From Isoptericola jiangsuensis (GTDB taxonomy: Bacteria > Actinomycetota > Actinomycetes > Actinomycetales > Cellulomonadaceae), in assembly GCF_002563715.1 (NCBI RefSeq), contig NZ_PDJJ01000001.1:1488001-1552000 (forward strand): a stretch of 64,000 nucleotides of DNA, in the 5' to 3' direction. Position 1 is the first letter of the stretch; each line of letters starts with the position of its first letter. The position numbers were made by a program, and so were the translations under genes. A model generated the notes under the pieces. It had not been told where the DNA came from. It searched no databases and was given only the letters and a program-made list of their open reading frames with translations. Below, in pieces: positions 51,526 through 64,000 of this stretch.

Positions 51526-54500
51526 ATGGCCTATCCCCTGCACCGCTCGTCCGAGCCCTCCGGCACCCCCGGGGAGGCGTTCGGCATCGCCGGCGTCCCT
51601 GCGTCCCCGCGCCTGCCGGACATCGAGCGCGACGTGCTGGCCTACTGGGAGGCCGACGACACGTTCCAGGCGTCGGTGGCGAAGAACCCGGCGGGCGAGA
51701 ACGGCGAGAACGAGTTCGTCTTCTACGACGGCCCGCCCTTCGCGAACGGCCTGCCGCACTACGGCCACCTGCTGACCGGCTACGTCAAGGACGTCGTGCC
51801 GCGCTACCAGACGATGCGCGGCAAGCACGTGGAGCGCCGCTTCGGCTGGGACACCCACGGCCTGCCCGCGGAGCTGGAGGCGATGAGCCAGCTCGGCATC
51901 AAGACGAAGGACGAGATCGTCGAGCTCGGCATCGGCACGTTCAACGACGCGTGCCGCGCGTCGGTGCTGAGGTACACGTCCGAGTGGCGCGACTACGTGA
52001 CCCGCCAGGCGCGCTGGGTCGACTTCGACCACGACTACAAGACGTTCAACCCCGACTACATGGAGTCGGTGATGTGGGCGTTCTCGGAGCTGTACCGCAA
52101 GGGCCTCGTCTACTCCGACTTCCGCGTGCTGCCGTACTGCTGGAACGACCAGACGCCGCTGTCCAACCACGAGCTGCGCATGGACGACGACGTCTACCAG
52201 AACCGTCAGGACCCGGCGGTCACCGTCGGGCTGGACGTCCTCGACGTGCCCGCCGGCAGCGTGCTGCGCGCCGGCGACAAGCTGCTCGTGTGGACGACGA
52301 CCCCGTGGACCCTGCCCTCGAACCTGCTGGTCATGGTGGGCGAGGACATCGACTACGTCGTCGTGGAGTCCGCGTTCACGGGCACCGTCCAGCGGTACGT
52401 GCTGGCCGAGGCCCGCGTGGCGGCGTTCGCCCGCGAGCTCACCGACGACGGCACCGAGGAGCCGCGGGTGGTCGCCCGCCTCACGGGCGCCGAGATGCTC
52501 GGCACGTCGTACACGCCGCCGTTCTCCTACTACCAGGGCCACGAGAACGCGCACCGCGTCGTCGCCGCCGACTTCGTCACCACCACGGACGGCACCGGCC
52601 TGGTGCACTCCGCGGGCGCGTTCGGCGAGGACGACAAGATCGTCTGCGACCGCGAGGGCGTCGCGTCCGTCATGCCGGTCAAGGCGGACGGCACGTTCGT
52701 CCACCCCGTCGACGAGTACGCGGGCCTGCAGGTGTTCGACGCGAACGGCCCGATCATCGACCACCTCAAGGCCGCCACCCGCGGCGAGGCCGAGACGGGA
52801 TCCGTCACCGCGGGCACGGTGCTGCTGCGCCGCGAGACCTACGACCACTCCTACCCGCACTGCTGGCGCTGCCGGCAGCCGCTGATGTACATGGGCGTGT
52901 CGTCGTGGTTCGTCGAGGTCACCAAGATCAAGGACCGCATGCTGGAGCTCAACCAGGAGATCTCCTGGACGCCGGAGCACATCCAGGACGGCCAGTTCGG
53001 CAAGTGGCTCGCGGGCGCCCGCGACTGGTCGATCACCCGCAACCGGTTCTGGGGCTCGCCCGTGCCGGTGTGGGTCAGCGACGACCCGACCTACCCCCGC
53101 ACCGACGTGTACGGCTCCTTCGCCGAGCTGGAGCGGGACTTCGGCCGCCTGCCGCTGGACGCCGACGGGCAGCCGAACCTGCACCGCCCGTTCATCGACG
53201 AGCTGACCCGCCCGAACCCGGACGACCCGACGGGCCGCTCCACCATGCGCCGCGTCGAGGACGTCCTCGACGTCTGGTTCGACTCCGGGTCCATGCCGTA
53301 CGCCCAGGTCCACCACCCGTTCGAGAACGCCGACTGGTTCGAGCACCACTACCCGGGCGACTTCATCGTCGAGTACATCGGCCAGACCCGCGGCTGGTTC
53401 TACACGCTGCACATCCTGGCCACCGCCCTGTTCGACCGGCCCGCGTTCCGCTCCGCGATCTCCCACGGCATCGTCCTCGGCTCCGACGGCCGCAAGATGA
53501 GCAAGTCCCTGCGCAACTACCCGGACGTCAACGAGGTCTTCGACCGCGACGGCTCCGACGCGATGCGCTGGTTCCTCATGGCCAGCCCCATCCTGCGCGG
53601 CGGCAACCTCGTCGTCACCGAGGAGGGCATCCGCGACGCCGTCCGCCAGGTGCTGCTGCCCCTGTGGAGCACCTACTACTTCTTCACCCTGTACGCGAAC
53701 AGCGCGACCGGCACCACGGACGCGGGCACCGGCTACGTCGCGCAGCCGGTCACCGCGGAGCGCGTGCCCGGCCTGCCGGCGCTGGACCGCTACCTGCTCG
53801 CCCGCACCCACGACCTCGTGGCCACCGTCACCGCCCAGCTCGACGCCTACGACATCGCGGGCGCCTGCGAGACGGTGCGCGAGCACCTCGACGTGCTCAC
53901 CAACTGGTACGTGCGCACCCAGCGTGACCGCTTCTGGGCCGAGGACCCCGACGCGTTCGACACCCTGCACACCGCGCTGGAGACCCTGACGCGCGTCATG
54001 GCGCCGCTCGCCCCGCTCCTGGCCGAGGAGATCTGGCGCGGCCTCACCGGCGGGCGCTCCGTGCACCTCGCCGACTGGCCCACCACCGCCGAGCCCGCCC
54101 TCGTGGCCGACGACGCCCTCGTCGCCGCCATGGACGAGGTCCGCGCCGTGGTGTCCACGACCCTCGCGCTGCGCAAGGCCCACCAGCTCCGCGTGCGCCA
54201 GCCGCTCGCCCGCCTCACCGTGGCGGTGCCCGACCCGGAGGCGCTCGCGGACTACGTCGGGCTGCTCACGGGCGAGCTCAACGTCAAGGCCGTGGACCTG
54301 GTGACGGCCGACGCGGAGGCGTCCGGGCGGTTCGGCATCACCGAGCGGCTCGCCGTCAACGCCCGCGCCGCCGGACCGCGCCTCGGCCGGGGCGTGCAGG
54401 CGGTCATCAAGGCCGCCAAGGCCGGTGCGTGGACGCGCGACGCGGACGGCGTCGTCGTGGTGACCACCGACGACGGCCCCGTCGAGATGCTCGCCACGGA

Positions 54501-54846
54501 GTACGAGCTGACGACCGTCGTGGGGGAGCAGGCCGGCGGGGGAGAGGTCGCCGCGAGCGTCCTGCCGGGCGGCGGGTTCGTCGTCCTCGACCTCGCGCTC
54601 GACGACGCCCTGCGTGCCGAGGGCTACGCCCGTGACGTCGTCCGCGACGTGCAGGACGCGCGCAAGGCCGCCGGCCTGGAGGTGAGCGACCGCATCGCGC
54701 TGGAGCTCGACGTCCCGGCCGCGCACGTCGCGGACGTCGAGGCGCACCGCGACCTCGTCATGCGCGAGACCCTGGCGGCCACCCTGGCCGTCACCGGGAC
54801 GGACGGCGCCGAGCGCGTCGTCCGCGTCGCCAAGGAGGACGCGTGA
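51526..54846 (+). CDS. ileS: Isoleucyl-tRNA synthetase
   Basis: Charges tRNA-Ile and edits Val. The 1106-residue class I enzyme has HYGH in [18 protein letters not shown] and KMSKS in [28 protein letters not shown] and [10 protein letters not shown] are the catalytic and editing (CP1) landmarks. Length and features match the eukaryote-like ileS common in actinobacteria, often linked to mupirocin tolerance (known of the family, not tested here). ATG 51526 has AGGAG upstream. It is followed without a gap by folC (GTGA overlap). Confidence 0.96.
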   Translation: MAYPLHRSSEPSGTPGEAFGIAGVPASPRLPDIERDVLAYWEADDTFQASVAKNPAGENGENEFVFYDGPPFANGLPHYGHLLTGYVKDVVPRYQTMRGKHVERRFGWDTHGLPAELEAMSQLGIKTKDEIVELGIGTFNDACRASVLRYTSEWRDYVTRQARWVDFDHDYKTFNPDYMESVMWAFSELYRKGLVYSDFRVLPYCWNDQTPLSNHELRMDDDVYQNRQDPAVTVGLDVLDVPAGSVLRAGDKLLVWTTTPWTLPSNLLVMVGEDIDYVVVESAFTGTVQRYVLAEARVAAFARELTDDGTEEPRVVARLTGAEMLGTSYTPPFSYYQGHENAHRVVAADFVTTTDGTGLVHSAGAFGEDDKIVCDREGVASVMPVKADGTFVHPVDEYAGLQVFDANGPIIDHLKAATRGEAETGSVTAGTVLLRRETYDHSYPHCWRCRQPLMYMGVSSWFVEVTKIKDRMLELNQEISWTPEHIQDGQFGKWLAGARDWSITRNRFWGSPVPVWVSDDPTYPRTDVYGSFAELERDFGRLPLDADGQPNLHRPFIDELTRPNPDDPTGRSTMRRVEDVLDVWFDSGSMPYAQVHHPFENADWFEHHYPGDFIVEYIGQTRGWFYTLHILATALFDRPAFRSAISHGIVLGSDGRKMSKSLRNYPDVNEVFDRDGSDAMRWFLMASPILRGGNLVVTEEGIRDAVRQVLLPLWSTYYFFTLYANSATGTTDAGTGYVAQPVTAERVPGLPALDRYLLARTHDLVATVTAQLDAYDIAGACETVREHLDVLTNWYVRTQRDRFWAEDPDAFDTLHTALETLTRVMAPLAPLLAEEIWRGLTGGRSVHLADWPTTAEPALVADDALVAAMDEVRAVVSTTLALRKAHQLRVRQPLARLTVAVPDPEALADYVGLLTGELNVKAVDLVTADAEASGRFGITERLAVNARAAGPRLGRGVQAVIKAAKAGAWTRDADGVVVVTTDDGPVEMLATEYELTTVVGEQAGGGEVAASVLPGGGFVVLDLALDDALRAEGYARDVVRDVQDARKAAGLEVSDRIALELDVPAAHVADVEAHRDLVMRETLAATLAVTGTDGAERVVRVAKEDA

Positions 54847-56255
54847 GCAAGGACGCCCAGGCCCGTGCGGCCGAGCGGAAGGCGGCCCGCGCCGCCGCGG
54901 AGGACGCGGCGGCCCGGGCGGACCTCCAGCGGGTCTACGAGCACATCGTGTCCCGCGCGCCGGAGCACGACGTCGACCCGACGATCGACGACCGCGTCGG
55001 CCGCCTGCTCGAGATGCTCGGCGACCCGCAGCACGCGTTCCGGGTCGTGCACCTCACGGGCACCAACGGCAAGTCGTCGACCGCGCGCATGACGGAGCGG
55101 CTGGTGCGCGAGCACGGCCTGCGCACCGGCCTGTTCACCTCGCCGCACCTGACGAGCGTGACCGAGCGCATCCAGGTCGACGGCGAGCCGTTGAGCGCCG
55201 CCCGGTTCGTCGACGTGTGGAACGACGTCCACCCGTACGTGCAGATCGTCGACGCCGAGCTCACCGCTGCCGGCAAGTCGCCCCTGCACTTCTTCGAGGT
55301 GCTCACCGCGATGGCGTTCGCGGCGTTCGCGGACACGCCCGTGGACGTCGCCGTCGTCGAGGTCGGCATGGGCGGCACGTGGGACTGCACCAACACCGCC
55401 GACGGCGAGGTCGCGGTGATCACACCGGTGGGGATCGACCACGAGAAGTGGCTCGGTTCGACGCCCGCGGAGATCGCGTCGGTCAAGGCGGGCATCGTCA
55501 AGCCCGGCGCGACCGCCGTGTCCGCCGCCCAGCTCCCGGAGGTCGACGAGGTCCTGCGCGACCGGGTCGCCCAGGTCGGCGCGCGGCTCCTCGCCGAGGA
55601 CGACGACATCGCGGTCGTGGACCGCCGCGTCGCGGTCGGCGGACAGCTCGTCGCGCTGCGCACCCCTGCGGCGACCTACACCGAGGTGTTCGTCCCGCTG
55701 CACGGCGAGCACCAGGCGCACAACGCGCTCCTGGCGCTGGCCGCCGTCGAGCAGCTCCTCGGCGGGCGCGCCCTCGACGGCGGTGTCGTGGAGACGGCGT
55801 TCGCCGACGTCTCCGTGCCCGGCCGCCTCGAGCTGGTGCGCTCCAGCCCCACGGTGCTCGTGGACGTCGCCCACAACCCGCACGGCGCCCGCGCCCTCGT
55901 CGCGGCGCTGGACGAGGCGTTCACCCTGCGCACCGTCGTCGGCGTCGTCGGGCTCATGGCCGACAAGGACGCCGAGGGGCTGCTCGCCGAGCTCGAGCCC
56001 GCGTTCTCCCACGTCGTGATCACCCGGTCCTCGTCGCCGCGGTCCGCGGACCCGCACGACGTCGCCGAGGTCGCGCGCGACGTGTTCGGCGACGACCGCG
56101 TGCACGTCACCGAGCGGCTCGACGAGGCGCTCCAGGTCGCCACCGACCTCGCCGAGGCCGACGACGTGGTGGGCGTCGGCACCGGTACGGGCGTCGTCGT
56201 GACCGGCTCGGTCGTCACCGTCGCCGACGCGCGCATCCTCCTCGGCCGTCCGTGA
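54843..56255 (+). CDS. folC: Folylpolyglutamate/dihydrofolate synthase
   Basis: Adds glutamate to (dihydro)folate. The 470-residue Mur-ligase-fold enzyme has the P-loop [16 protein letters not shown], the [15 protein letters not shown] loop, [14 protein letters not shown] and the C-terminal [14 protein letters not shown]. The first 35 residues are Ala/Arg/Glu-rich and helical. The GTG start at 54843 overlaps the ileS stop. In many actinobacteria DUF4233 and ndk follow directly; here they are 4.9 kb away. Confidence 0.95.
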   Translation: MSKDAQARAAERKAARAAAEDAAARADLQRVYEHIVSRAPEHDVDPTIDDRVGRLLEMLGDPQHAFRVVHLTGTNGKSSTARMTERLVREHGLRTGLFTSPHLTSVTERIQVDGEPLSAARFVDVWNDVHPYVQIVDAELTAAGKSPLHFFEVLTAMAFAAFADTPVDVAVVEVGMGGTWDCTNTADGEVAVITPVGIDHEKWLGSTPAEIASVKAGIVKPGATAVSAAQLPEVDEVLRDRVAQVGARLLAEDDDIAVVDRRVAVGGQLVALRTPAATYTEVFVPLHGEHQAHNALLALAAVEQLLGGRALDGGVVETAFADVSVPGRLELVRSSPTVLVDVAHNPHGARALVAALDEAFTLRTVVGVVGLMADKDAEGLLAELEPAFSHVVITRSSSPRSADPHDVAEVARDVFGDDRVHVTERLDEALQVATDLAEADDVVGVGTGTGVVVTGSVVTVADARILLGRP

Positions 56256-56261
56256 GGCGCA

Positions 56262-56297
56262 CCCGGTCGGCCCGCCGCGCACGGCGGGCCGACCGGG
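56262..56297 (+). terminator. Hairpin terminator after folC
   Basis: A 16-bp perfect stem, 56262-56277 with 56282-56297, and a CGCA loop, seven bases after the folC stop. It separates ileS-folC from the dha operon. Confidence 0.8.
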
Positions 56298-56363
56298 CGC
56301 TGCGTGCGACGCCCGGCGGGTGTTGGATGGTGACGGAACGACCGTGAAAGGGGTGCTAGGGCG

Positions 56364-57359
56364 ATGAAGAAGCTGCTGGACGACCCGGCCGAGGCGGTGA
56401 CCGACGCGCTGCAGGGACTGGCCGCGGCGCACCCGGACCTCCTGACCGTGCACCACGACCCGACCTACGTGCAGCGCAAGGGCGGGACGCCGCCGGGCCA
56501 CGTGGGCGTGGTCAGCGGCGGCGGCTCGGGCCACGAGCCGCTGCACACCGGGTTCGTGGGGTCGGGGATGCTCGACGCCGCCGTCCCCGGGGCGGTGTTC
56601 ACCTCGCCGACGGCCGACCAGGTGGCCGCCGCGCTGAAGGCCGCCGACGGCGGGGCCGGGGTGCTGGCCGTCGTGAAGAACTACACCGGTGACGTGCTCA
56701 ACTTCGAGACGGCGGTCGAGCTCGCCGAGATCGACGGCGTGCGGGTGGAGAGCGTGCTCGTCAACGACGACGTCGCCGTCGAGGACTCGATGTACACGGC
56801 GGGCCGCCGCGGGGTCGCGGGCACGCTGTTCGTCGAGAAGGTCGCCGGGGCCGCCGCCGCACGTGGCGACTCGCTCGCCGGGGTCGCGGAGGTCGCCCGG
56901 CGTGCCGTGGCCCGGGTGCGGACCATGGGGGTGGCGCTCACCGCGTGCACCGTCCCGCACGTCGGTCGGCCGAGCTTCGACCTGCCCGACGACGAGGTGG
57001 AGATCGGGATCGGCATCCACGGCGAGCCCGGCCGGCACCGCATCCCCGCCTCGGGGGCCCGTGACATCGCGACCCGGCTGATCGACGCCGTGCTCGACGA
57101 CCTGGGGACGACCGGCGGCGAGCAGGTCCTGCTGTTCGTCAACGGCATGGGCGGCACGCCGCTCAGCGAGCTGTACGGCACGTACGCGCGCGCCCGGGAG
57201 GTCGTCGAGGCGCGGGGCGTGGAGGTCGTGCGCTCGCTCGTCGGCTCCTACGTGACGTCCCTGGAGATGCAGGGCGCGTCCGTGACGGTGGCCGTGCTGG
57301 ACGACGAGCTCACCGAGCTGTGGGACGCGCCCGTGCGGACCGCGGCGCTCGCATGGTGA
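56364..57359 (+). CDS. dhaK: Dihydroxyacetone kinase subunit DhaK
   Basis: The dihydroxyacetone-binding subunit, which forms a hemiaminal with the substrate through His219 (IGIGIHGEPGRHR). The 331-residue protein shows VSGGGSGHEPLHTGFVG and VKNYTGDVLNFETAVELA. It is first of a dhaKLM operon whose kinase takes phosphate from the PTS rather than ATP. No DhaR or glycerol dehydrogenase gene is adjacent. ATG 56364 fits the family start. Confidence 0.95.
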   Translation: MKKLLDDPAEAVTDALQGLAAAHPDLLTVHHDPTYVQRKGGTPPGHVGVVSGGGSGHEPLHTGFVGSGMLDAAVPGAVFTSPTADQVAAALKAADGGAGVLAVVKNYTGDVLNFETAVELAEIDGVRVESVLVNDDVAVEDSMYTAGRRGVAGTLFVEKVAGAAAARGDSLAGVAEVARRAVARVRTMGVALTACTVPHVGRPSFDLPDDEVEIGIGIHGEPGRHRIPASGARDIATRLIDAVLDDLGTTGGEQVLLFVNGMGGTPLSELYGTYARAREVVEARGVEVVRSLVGSYVTSLEMQGASVTVAVLDDELTELWDAPVRTAALAW

Positions 57360-58006
57360 CGGCCCTCGACGTCGAGTGGGCGGTGCGCTGGGTGCGGTGC
57401 GCGGCCGCGGACGTGCGCGCGCACCGCGACGAGCTGACCGAGCTGGACCGGCTCATCGGCGACGGCGACCACGGCGTCAACATGGACCGCGGGTTCACCG
57501 CCGTCGTCGCACGTCTCGACGGACCCGACGGCGCGGCGCTGGAGACGGTGGGGCAGGTCCTCCAGCTCGTCGCGACCACGCTGATGTCGACGGTGGGCGG
57601 CGCCGCCGGGCCGCTGTACGGGACGGCGTTCCTGCACGCCTCCCGCGTGACGGCGCGCCCGGTCCTGGACGCCGCGGGCGTCCTGGCGCTGGTGGAGGCC
57701 GCCGCCGAGGGCATCGCGTCGCGGGGGCACGCGGTGCCGGGGAACAAGACGATGGTGGACGCGTGGCACCCGGCCGTCGAGGCGGCGGGGGAGGTCGTGG
57801 ACGGCGGGGACGCCCTGGTCGTGCTGCGGGCCGCGGCGGACGCGGCCGGAGCCGGGGCGCTGGCCACGATCCCGATGACGGCCACCAAGGGCCGCGCCTC
57901 CTACCTGGGGGAGCGCAGCGCGGGCACGCAGGACCCGGGCGCCTGCTCGACGGCCCTGGTCCTGGCGGCCGCCGTGACGGCCGCGGAGCAGGCGGGAGCG
58001 TCGTGA
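57353..58006 (+). CDS. dhaL: Dihydroxyacetone kinase subunit DhaL
   Basis: The nucleotide subunit, carrying tightly bound ADP. The 217-residue all-helical protein shows the Mg-ADP motif LDRLIGDGDHGVNMDRGF (three Asp ligands), TVGGAAGPLYGTAFL and GNKTMVDAWHPA. The ATG at 57353 overlaps the dhaK stop by seven bases; GTG 57356 is the alternative. It relays phosphate from DhaM to dihydroxyacetone in DhaK. Confidence 0.94.
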   Translation: MVTALDVEWAVRWVRCAAADVRAHRDELTELDRLIGDGDHGVNMDRGFTAVVARLDGPDGAALETVGQVLQLVATTLMSTVGGAAGPLYGTAFLHASRVTARPVLDAAGVLALVEAAAEGIASRGHAVPGNKTMVDAWHPAVEAAGEVVDGGDALVVLRAAADAAGAGALATIPMTATKGRASYLGERSAGTQDPGACSTALVLAAAVTAAEQAGAS

Positions 58007-58758
58007 CGGTCGGTCTGGTGCTGGTGTCGCACTCCGTGCGGCTCGCCGAGGGCACGGCCGAGCTGGCCGCGCAGATGGCCCCGGACGTCGTGGTGCGCTG
58101 CGCCGCGGGCGGCCCGGACGGCGGGCTCGGCACGTCGTTCGACAAGGTGGTCGGGGTGCTGGCCGAGGTGCTGGCCGAGGTCGACGGTGCGGTCGTGCTC
58201 GCGGACCTGGGCTCGGCGGTGCTGACCGTCGAGAGCGCGTTCGAGCTGGACCCCGACCTGCCGCGCCGGGCCCGGCTGGTCTCGGCGCCGTTCGTCGAGG
58301 GGGCGGTGGCCGCCGCGGTGACCGCGCAGCAGGGCGCGGGGCTGGAGGCGGTCGCGGGGTCGGCCCAGGACGCGGTCCGGTCGATCGGCGCGGGCCCCGT
58401 GCTGGAGCTGGTCGAGGCGACGGCCTCGGACTCGCCCGCGGCGGTGGCCACGACGGTCCCGGGCGAGGTCGTCGGCCGTCCCGCGGCGCCGTCGTCGGCC
58501 GACGACGTCACGGCGGCGGTGCGGATCCGCAACCCCCTGGGCCTGCACGCGCGCCCCGCGGCCGTGGTGGCCCGGGCGACGGCGGAGCTCGGGGTGACGG
58601 TGACGATCGACGGGGCGGACGCCTCGAGCGTGCTGCAGCTGATGTCGCTGGGCACGTCGGAGGGGCAGGTCGTCACGGTGGCGGCGCGGGGGCCGGGGGC
58701 CGAGGGGGCGGTGGCGCTGGTGCGGGGGCTCATCGAGGGCGGGTTCGGCGAGGTCTGA
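58003..58758 (+). CDS. dhaM: PTS-dependent dihydroxyacetone kinase phosphotransferase subunit DhaM
   Basis: A 251-residue phosphocarrier with two domains. The EIIA-Man-like N-terminus has active His10 in LVLVSHSVRLAEG and the LADLGSAVLTVE loop. The C-terminal HPr domain has His182 in NPLGLHARPAAVV. The EI-like third domain of enterobacterial DhaM is missing. Phosphate must therefore come from the general PTS enzyme I. GTG 58003 overlaps the dhaL stop by four bases. Confidence 0.94.
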   Translation: MTVGLVLVSHSVRLAEGTAELAAQMAPDVVVRCAAGGPDGGLGTSFDKVVGVLAEVLAEVDGAVVLADLGSAVLTVESAFELDPDLPRRARLVSAPFVEGAVAAAVTAQQGAGLEAVAGSAQDAVRSIGAGPVLELVEATASDSPAAVATTVPGEVVGRPAAPSSADDVTAAVRIRNPLGLHARPAAVVARATAELGVTVTIDGADASSVLQLMSLGTSEGQVVTVAARGPGAEGAVALVRGLIEGGFGEV

Positions 58759-58790
58759 CGCACGTCACATCATCTGCATTGACTGCAAAG

Positions 58791-58805
58791 TTGCACGGGG
58801 TGCAA
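58791..58805. promoter_or_regulatory. TetR operator overlapping the tetR -10
   Basis: TTGCAC-GGG-GTGCAA is a perfect 6+3+6 palindrome. It overlaps CAAGAT (58803-58808), the -10 six bases before the tetR GTG. A related TGCA-TTGAC-TGCA sits just upstream. It is the expected autorepression site. Confidence 0.6.
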
Positions 58806-58814
58806 GATGGGCCG

Positions 58815-61619
<2,805 letters not shown>

Positions 61620-61626
61620 CGCCGGT

Positions 61627-61651
61627 CCGGTCCCCTCTCGCGGGGGACCGG
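61627..61651 (+). terminator. Hairpin terminator after DUF4233
   Basis: CCGGTCCCC (61627-61635) pairs with GGGGACCGG (61643-61651) around a 7-base loop, just after the stop codon. Confidence 0.55.
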
Positions 61652-61687
61652 TCCGGGCGGGGGCGGTCGCGCCGATAGGGTGACCGC

Positions 61688-62128
61688 ATGACCGAACCGA
61701 CCACCGTCACCGTCGAGCGCACGCTCGTCCTCGTCAAGCCCGACGGCGTCCGCCGGGGCCTGTCCGGCGAGATCCTGCGGCGCATCGAGGCCAAGGGCTA
61801 CACGCTCGCGGCCGTCGAGCTCCAGCACGCCACCACCGAGGTGCTCGCGCAGCACTACGCCGAGCACGAGGGCAAGCCGTTCTACGCGCCCCTCGTGGAG
61901 TTCATGCTCTCCGGTCCCGTCCTCGCGGTCGTGGCCGAGGGCCAGGGCGTCATCGCCGGGTTCCGTTCCCTGGCGGGCGCGACCGACCCGACGGCCGCCG
62001 CCCCGGGCACGATCCGCGGCGACCTGGGCCGCGACTGGGGCCTCAAGGTCCAGCAGAACCTCGTGCACGGCTCCGACTCGACCGAGTCGGCCGAGCGCGA
62101 GATCGGCCTCTGGTTCCCGAACCTCTGA
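61688..62128 (+). CDS. ndk: Nucleoside diphosphate kinase
   Basis: Balances NTP pools by phosphate transfer through a histidine. The 146-residue protein has the active His127 in [17 protein letters not shown] and the N-terminal [20 protein letters not shown] seven-residue extension and an Ala-rich loop near residue 100 are minor lineage features. TAGGGT (61676-61681) lies six bases before ATG 61688, a leaderless start. Confidence 0.97.
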   Translation: MTEPTTVTVERTLVLVKPDGVRRGLSGEILRRIEAKGYTLAAVELQHATTEVLAQHYAEHEGKPFYAPLVEFMLSGPVLAVVAEGQGVIAGFRSLAGATDPTAAAPGTIRGDLGRDWGLKVQQNLVHGSDSTESAEREIGLWFPNL

Positions 62129-62155
62129 TCGAACCCCCGCCGTGGGGAGGAAGAG

Positions 62156-62183
62156 TGCGGCCCCGACACCCGTCGGGGCCGCA
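62156..62183 (+). terminator. Hairpin terminator after ndk
   Basis: TGCGGCCCCGAC (62156-62167) pairs with GTCGGGGCCGCA (62172-62183) with an ACCC loop, followed by TTCTCTC. It is the most classical intrinsic terminator in the window. Confidence 0.85.
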
Positions 62184-62280
62184 TTCTCTCCACCCGCAGC
62201 GGGACGGGCGGTGGCCCGGACCCGGGGAACGCCGCCGCAGATGCCCGGATCGGCGGCGCCCGGCGGCTAGGCTCGCCGAC

Positions 62281-64000
62281 GTGCACCTCAAGACGCTCAC
62301 TCTCCGGGGCTTCAAGTCGTTCGCCTCGGCGACGACGCTGAGCTTCGAGCCCGGGATCACGTGCGTCGTCGGACCCAACGGCTCCGGCAAGTCGAACGTG
62401 GTCGACGCCCTGTCCTGGGTGATGGGGGAGCAGGGCGCCAAGTCGCTGCGCGGCGGCAAGATGGAGGACGTCATCTTCGCCGGGACGTCCGGCCGCCCCC
62501 CGCTCGGCCGCGCCGAGGTCGCCCTGACGATCGACAACACCGACGGCGCGCTCCCGATCGAGTACACCGAGGTCACGATCTCGCGGACCCTGTTCCGCAG
62601 CGGCGGGTCCGAGTACGCCATCAACGGCAGCTCGTGCCGGCTGCTCGACATCCAGGAGCTCCTCAGCGACTCCGGCATCGGCCGCGAGATGCACGTCGTG
62701 GTGGGCCAGGGCCAGCTCGACGCGGTGCTGCGCGCCACCCCGGAGGACCGCCGCGGTTTCGTCGAGGAGGCCGCGGGCGTCCTCAAGCACCGCAAGCGCA
62801 AGGAGAAGGCGCTGCGCAAGCTCGAGGCGATGCAGGGCAACCTCGCCCGCCTCACCGACCTCACCGCCGAGCTGCGCCGCCAGCTCGGCCCGCTCGGCCG
62901 GCAGGCCGAGGCCGCCCGCCGCGCCCGCGTCGTGCAGGCCGACCTGCGCGACGCCCGCGCCCGCCTGCTCGCCGACGACCTCGCCCAGCTCGGCGCCCGG
63001 CTCGACCAGGAGCGTGCCGACGAGGCGGCGCTCGCCGAGCGCCAGACCGCGACCGAGGCCGCGCTGGACGCCGCGCGGTCGCGGCTCGCGCGGGCCGAGG
63101 TCGACGCGTCCCGGGCCGCACGGGCGGCCGCCGCCGCGAACGACACGTTCCACGCCCTCGGCGCGGTCCGGGAACGGCTGCGCGGCGTGGCGTCGCTCGC
63201 CGACGAGCGCGTGCGGCTGCTCGGCGTCACCGAGCCCACCCCGCAGGGCCAGGACCCCGACGCGCTGGAGGCGCAGGCCGAGCGGGCGCGCGCGTCCGAG
63301 GCCGAGCTCACGCGCGAGGTCGAGCTCGCCCGCACCGCCCTGGGGGAGGCCGAGGCGCGCCGGGCCGAGGCCGAGCGGGCCGCTGCCGACGCCGAGCGGG
63401 AGGTCGGCACCCTCCTGCGCGGCGCGGCCGACCGTCGCGAGGGCCTGGCCCGCCTCGCCGGGCAGGTCGCCGCCCGCCGCAGCCGCGTCGAGTCCGCGGA
63501 CGCCGAGCTCGACCGGGTGCGCGCGCAGCTCGTCGAGGCCGAGCGCCGGGCCGAGGCCGCCGCACGTGACTTCGCGGCCCTGGAGTCCGAGGTCACCGGC
63601 GCCGAGGCCGGCGAGGAGGGCCTCGACGCCGAGCACGAGGCCGCCGCCGACGCCCTGGAGGCCGCGCTCGCCGCCGTCGCGGAGCTGGAGGCCGCCGCCG
63701 CCACCGCCGAGAAGGACCGGTCCACGTGGTCCGCGCGGGTCGAGGCCCTCGAGCTCAGCCTCGACCGCAAGGACGGCGCCGGCGCCCTGCTCGCGGGCGA
63801 CCAGCCCGGCGTGCTGGGGTCCGTGGCCGCGCTGCTCGGGGTCGAGCCCGGCTACGAGGCCGCGGTCGCCGCCGCGCTCGGTCCGCTCGCCGACGCCGTC
63901 GCCGTCGAGTCGCTCGGTGCGGCCGTCGACGCGATCCGCACCCTGCGCGACGACGACGCCGGCCGCGCCGGGATCGTCGTCGGCGGGAGCCACCCGGACG
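62281..64000 (+). CDS. smc: Chromosome segregation protein SMC (partial, N-terminal part)
   Basis: The condensin ATPase that organises the chromosome. The window holds about 573 residues. The head starts MHLKTLTLRGFKSFA with Walker A VVGPNGSGKSNVVDALSWVMG. VVGQGQLDAVL and FVEEAAGVLKHRKRKEKAL follow. The long coiled coil (about 170-490, Ala/Glu/Arg-rich) leads to the start of the hinge (GVLGSVAALLGVEPGYEAAV). GTG 62281 is seven bases after TAGGCT (62268-62273), a leaderless start. The gene continues beyond the right edge. Confidence 0.96.
   Translation, partial: MHLKTLTLRGFKSFASATTLSFEPGITCVVGPNGSGKSNVVDALSWVMGEQGAKSLRGGKMEDVIFAGTSGRPPLGRAEVALTIDNTDGALPIEYTEVTISRTLFRSGGSEYAINGSSCRLLDIQELLSDSGIGREMHVVVGQGQLDAVLRATPEDRRGFVEEAAGVLKHRKRKEKALRKLEAMQGNLARLTDLTAELRRQLGPLGRQAEAARRARVVQADLRDARARLLADDLAQLGARLDQERADEAALAERQTATEAALDAARSRLARAEVDASRAARAAAAANDTFHALGAVRERLRGVASLADERVRLLGVTEPTPQGQDPDALEAQAERARASEAELTREVELARTALGEAEARRAEAERAAADAEREVGTLLRGAADRREGLARLAGQVAARRSRVESADAELDRVRAQLVEAERRAEAAARDFAALESEVTGAEAGEEGLDAEHEAAADALEAALAAVAELEAAAATAEKDRSTWSARVEALELSLDRKDGAGALLAGDQPGVLGSVAALLGVEPGYEAAVAAALGPLADAVAVESLGAAVDAIRTLRDDDAGRAGIVVGGSHPD

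Noticed and set aside
58779-58814. Longer TetR start at a TTG
   Set aside because: It would place the operator and -10 inside the coding region; the GTG at 58815 fits the leaderless spacing and the family N-terminus.

Overview
The window is one stretch of a very GC-rich actinobacterial chromosome. The gene set suggests a Micrococcales organism in the Cellulomonas/Cellulosimicrobium/Promicromonosporaceae neighbourhood. The reasons are the tig-clpP1-clpP2-clpX order, ileS with a T-box, folC/DUF4233/ndk, DUF6318 and DUF4190 proteins, F420 enzymes and an aromatic-carotenoid (crtU) cluster. Many genes have a TANNNT -10 hexamer ending 6-7 nt before the start codon, so many transcripts are probably leaderless. 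The genus is inferred, not proven.

Layout. 0-2 kb: cysK-cysE on the minus strand behind a short leader ORF ending in three Cys codons, then tRNA-Gly. 2-3.7 kb: tRNA-Pro, a degenerate copy of its 3' end, and a PIN toxin with an excisionase-type antitoxin. 3.7-8.9 kb: late carotenoid genes (lycopene cyclase, cytochrome P450, CrtU, CrtT-like methyltransferase) with an opposite-strand membrane protein between them. 9-13.8 kb: small metabolic, transport and redox genes, ending with a divergent oxidoreductase/XRE-cupin pair over a three-half-site operator. 14-18.8 kb: trigger factor, the Clp protease and chorismate mutase. 18.8-20.5 kb: a baeRF-type gene flanked by two inverted arrays of an exactly 20-bp repeat. 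20.5-25.2 kb: an archaeal-looking valS, then an F420-dependent dehydrogenase overlapping cofE. 25-35.4 kb: assorted enzymes and transporters, including corA with a long leader that encodes a small proline-containing ORF.

35.5-38.7 kb is a minus-strand operon (HhH-GPD protein, glutathionyl-hydroquinone-reductase-like protein, DUF4126, unknown protein). Its first gene is the insertion point of a 2.5-kb lower-GC island (38592-41126) carrying an AAA ATPase, an XRE repressor and an unknown gene. The island is bounded by a 25-bp direct repeat. It supplies a new 5' end for the interrupted gene, while the native 5' end survives as a relic at 41117-41224. This is the most unusual feature of the window.

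41-51 kb: a DUF6318 lipoprotein, a monooxygenase/DoxX pair fired from one mirror-symmetric promoter, a predicted F420-0 ABC importer with a structured leader, a sulfite-oxidase-like molybdoenzyme, an MFS carrier and a mycothiol-dependent-type enzyme. 51-64 kb: T-box-ileS-folC, then a dhaKLM operon and a TetR/MFS pair that separate folC from its usual partners DUF4233 and ndk, and finally the start of smc.

Connected functions: cysteine synthesis is probably feedback-attenuated. F420 use, synthesis and uptake appear at two loci. The carotenoid genes cover only the end of a pathway whose early steps must lie elsewhere.
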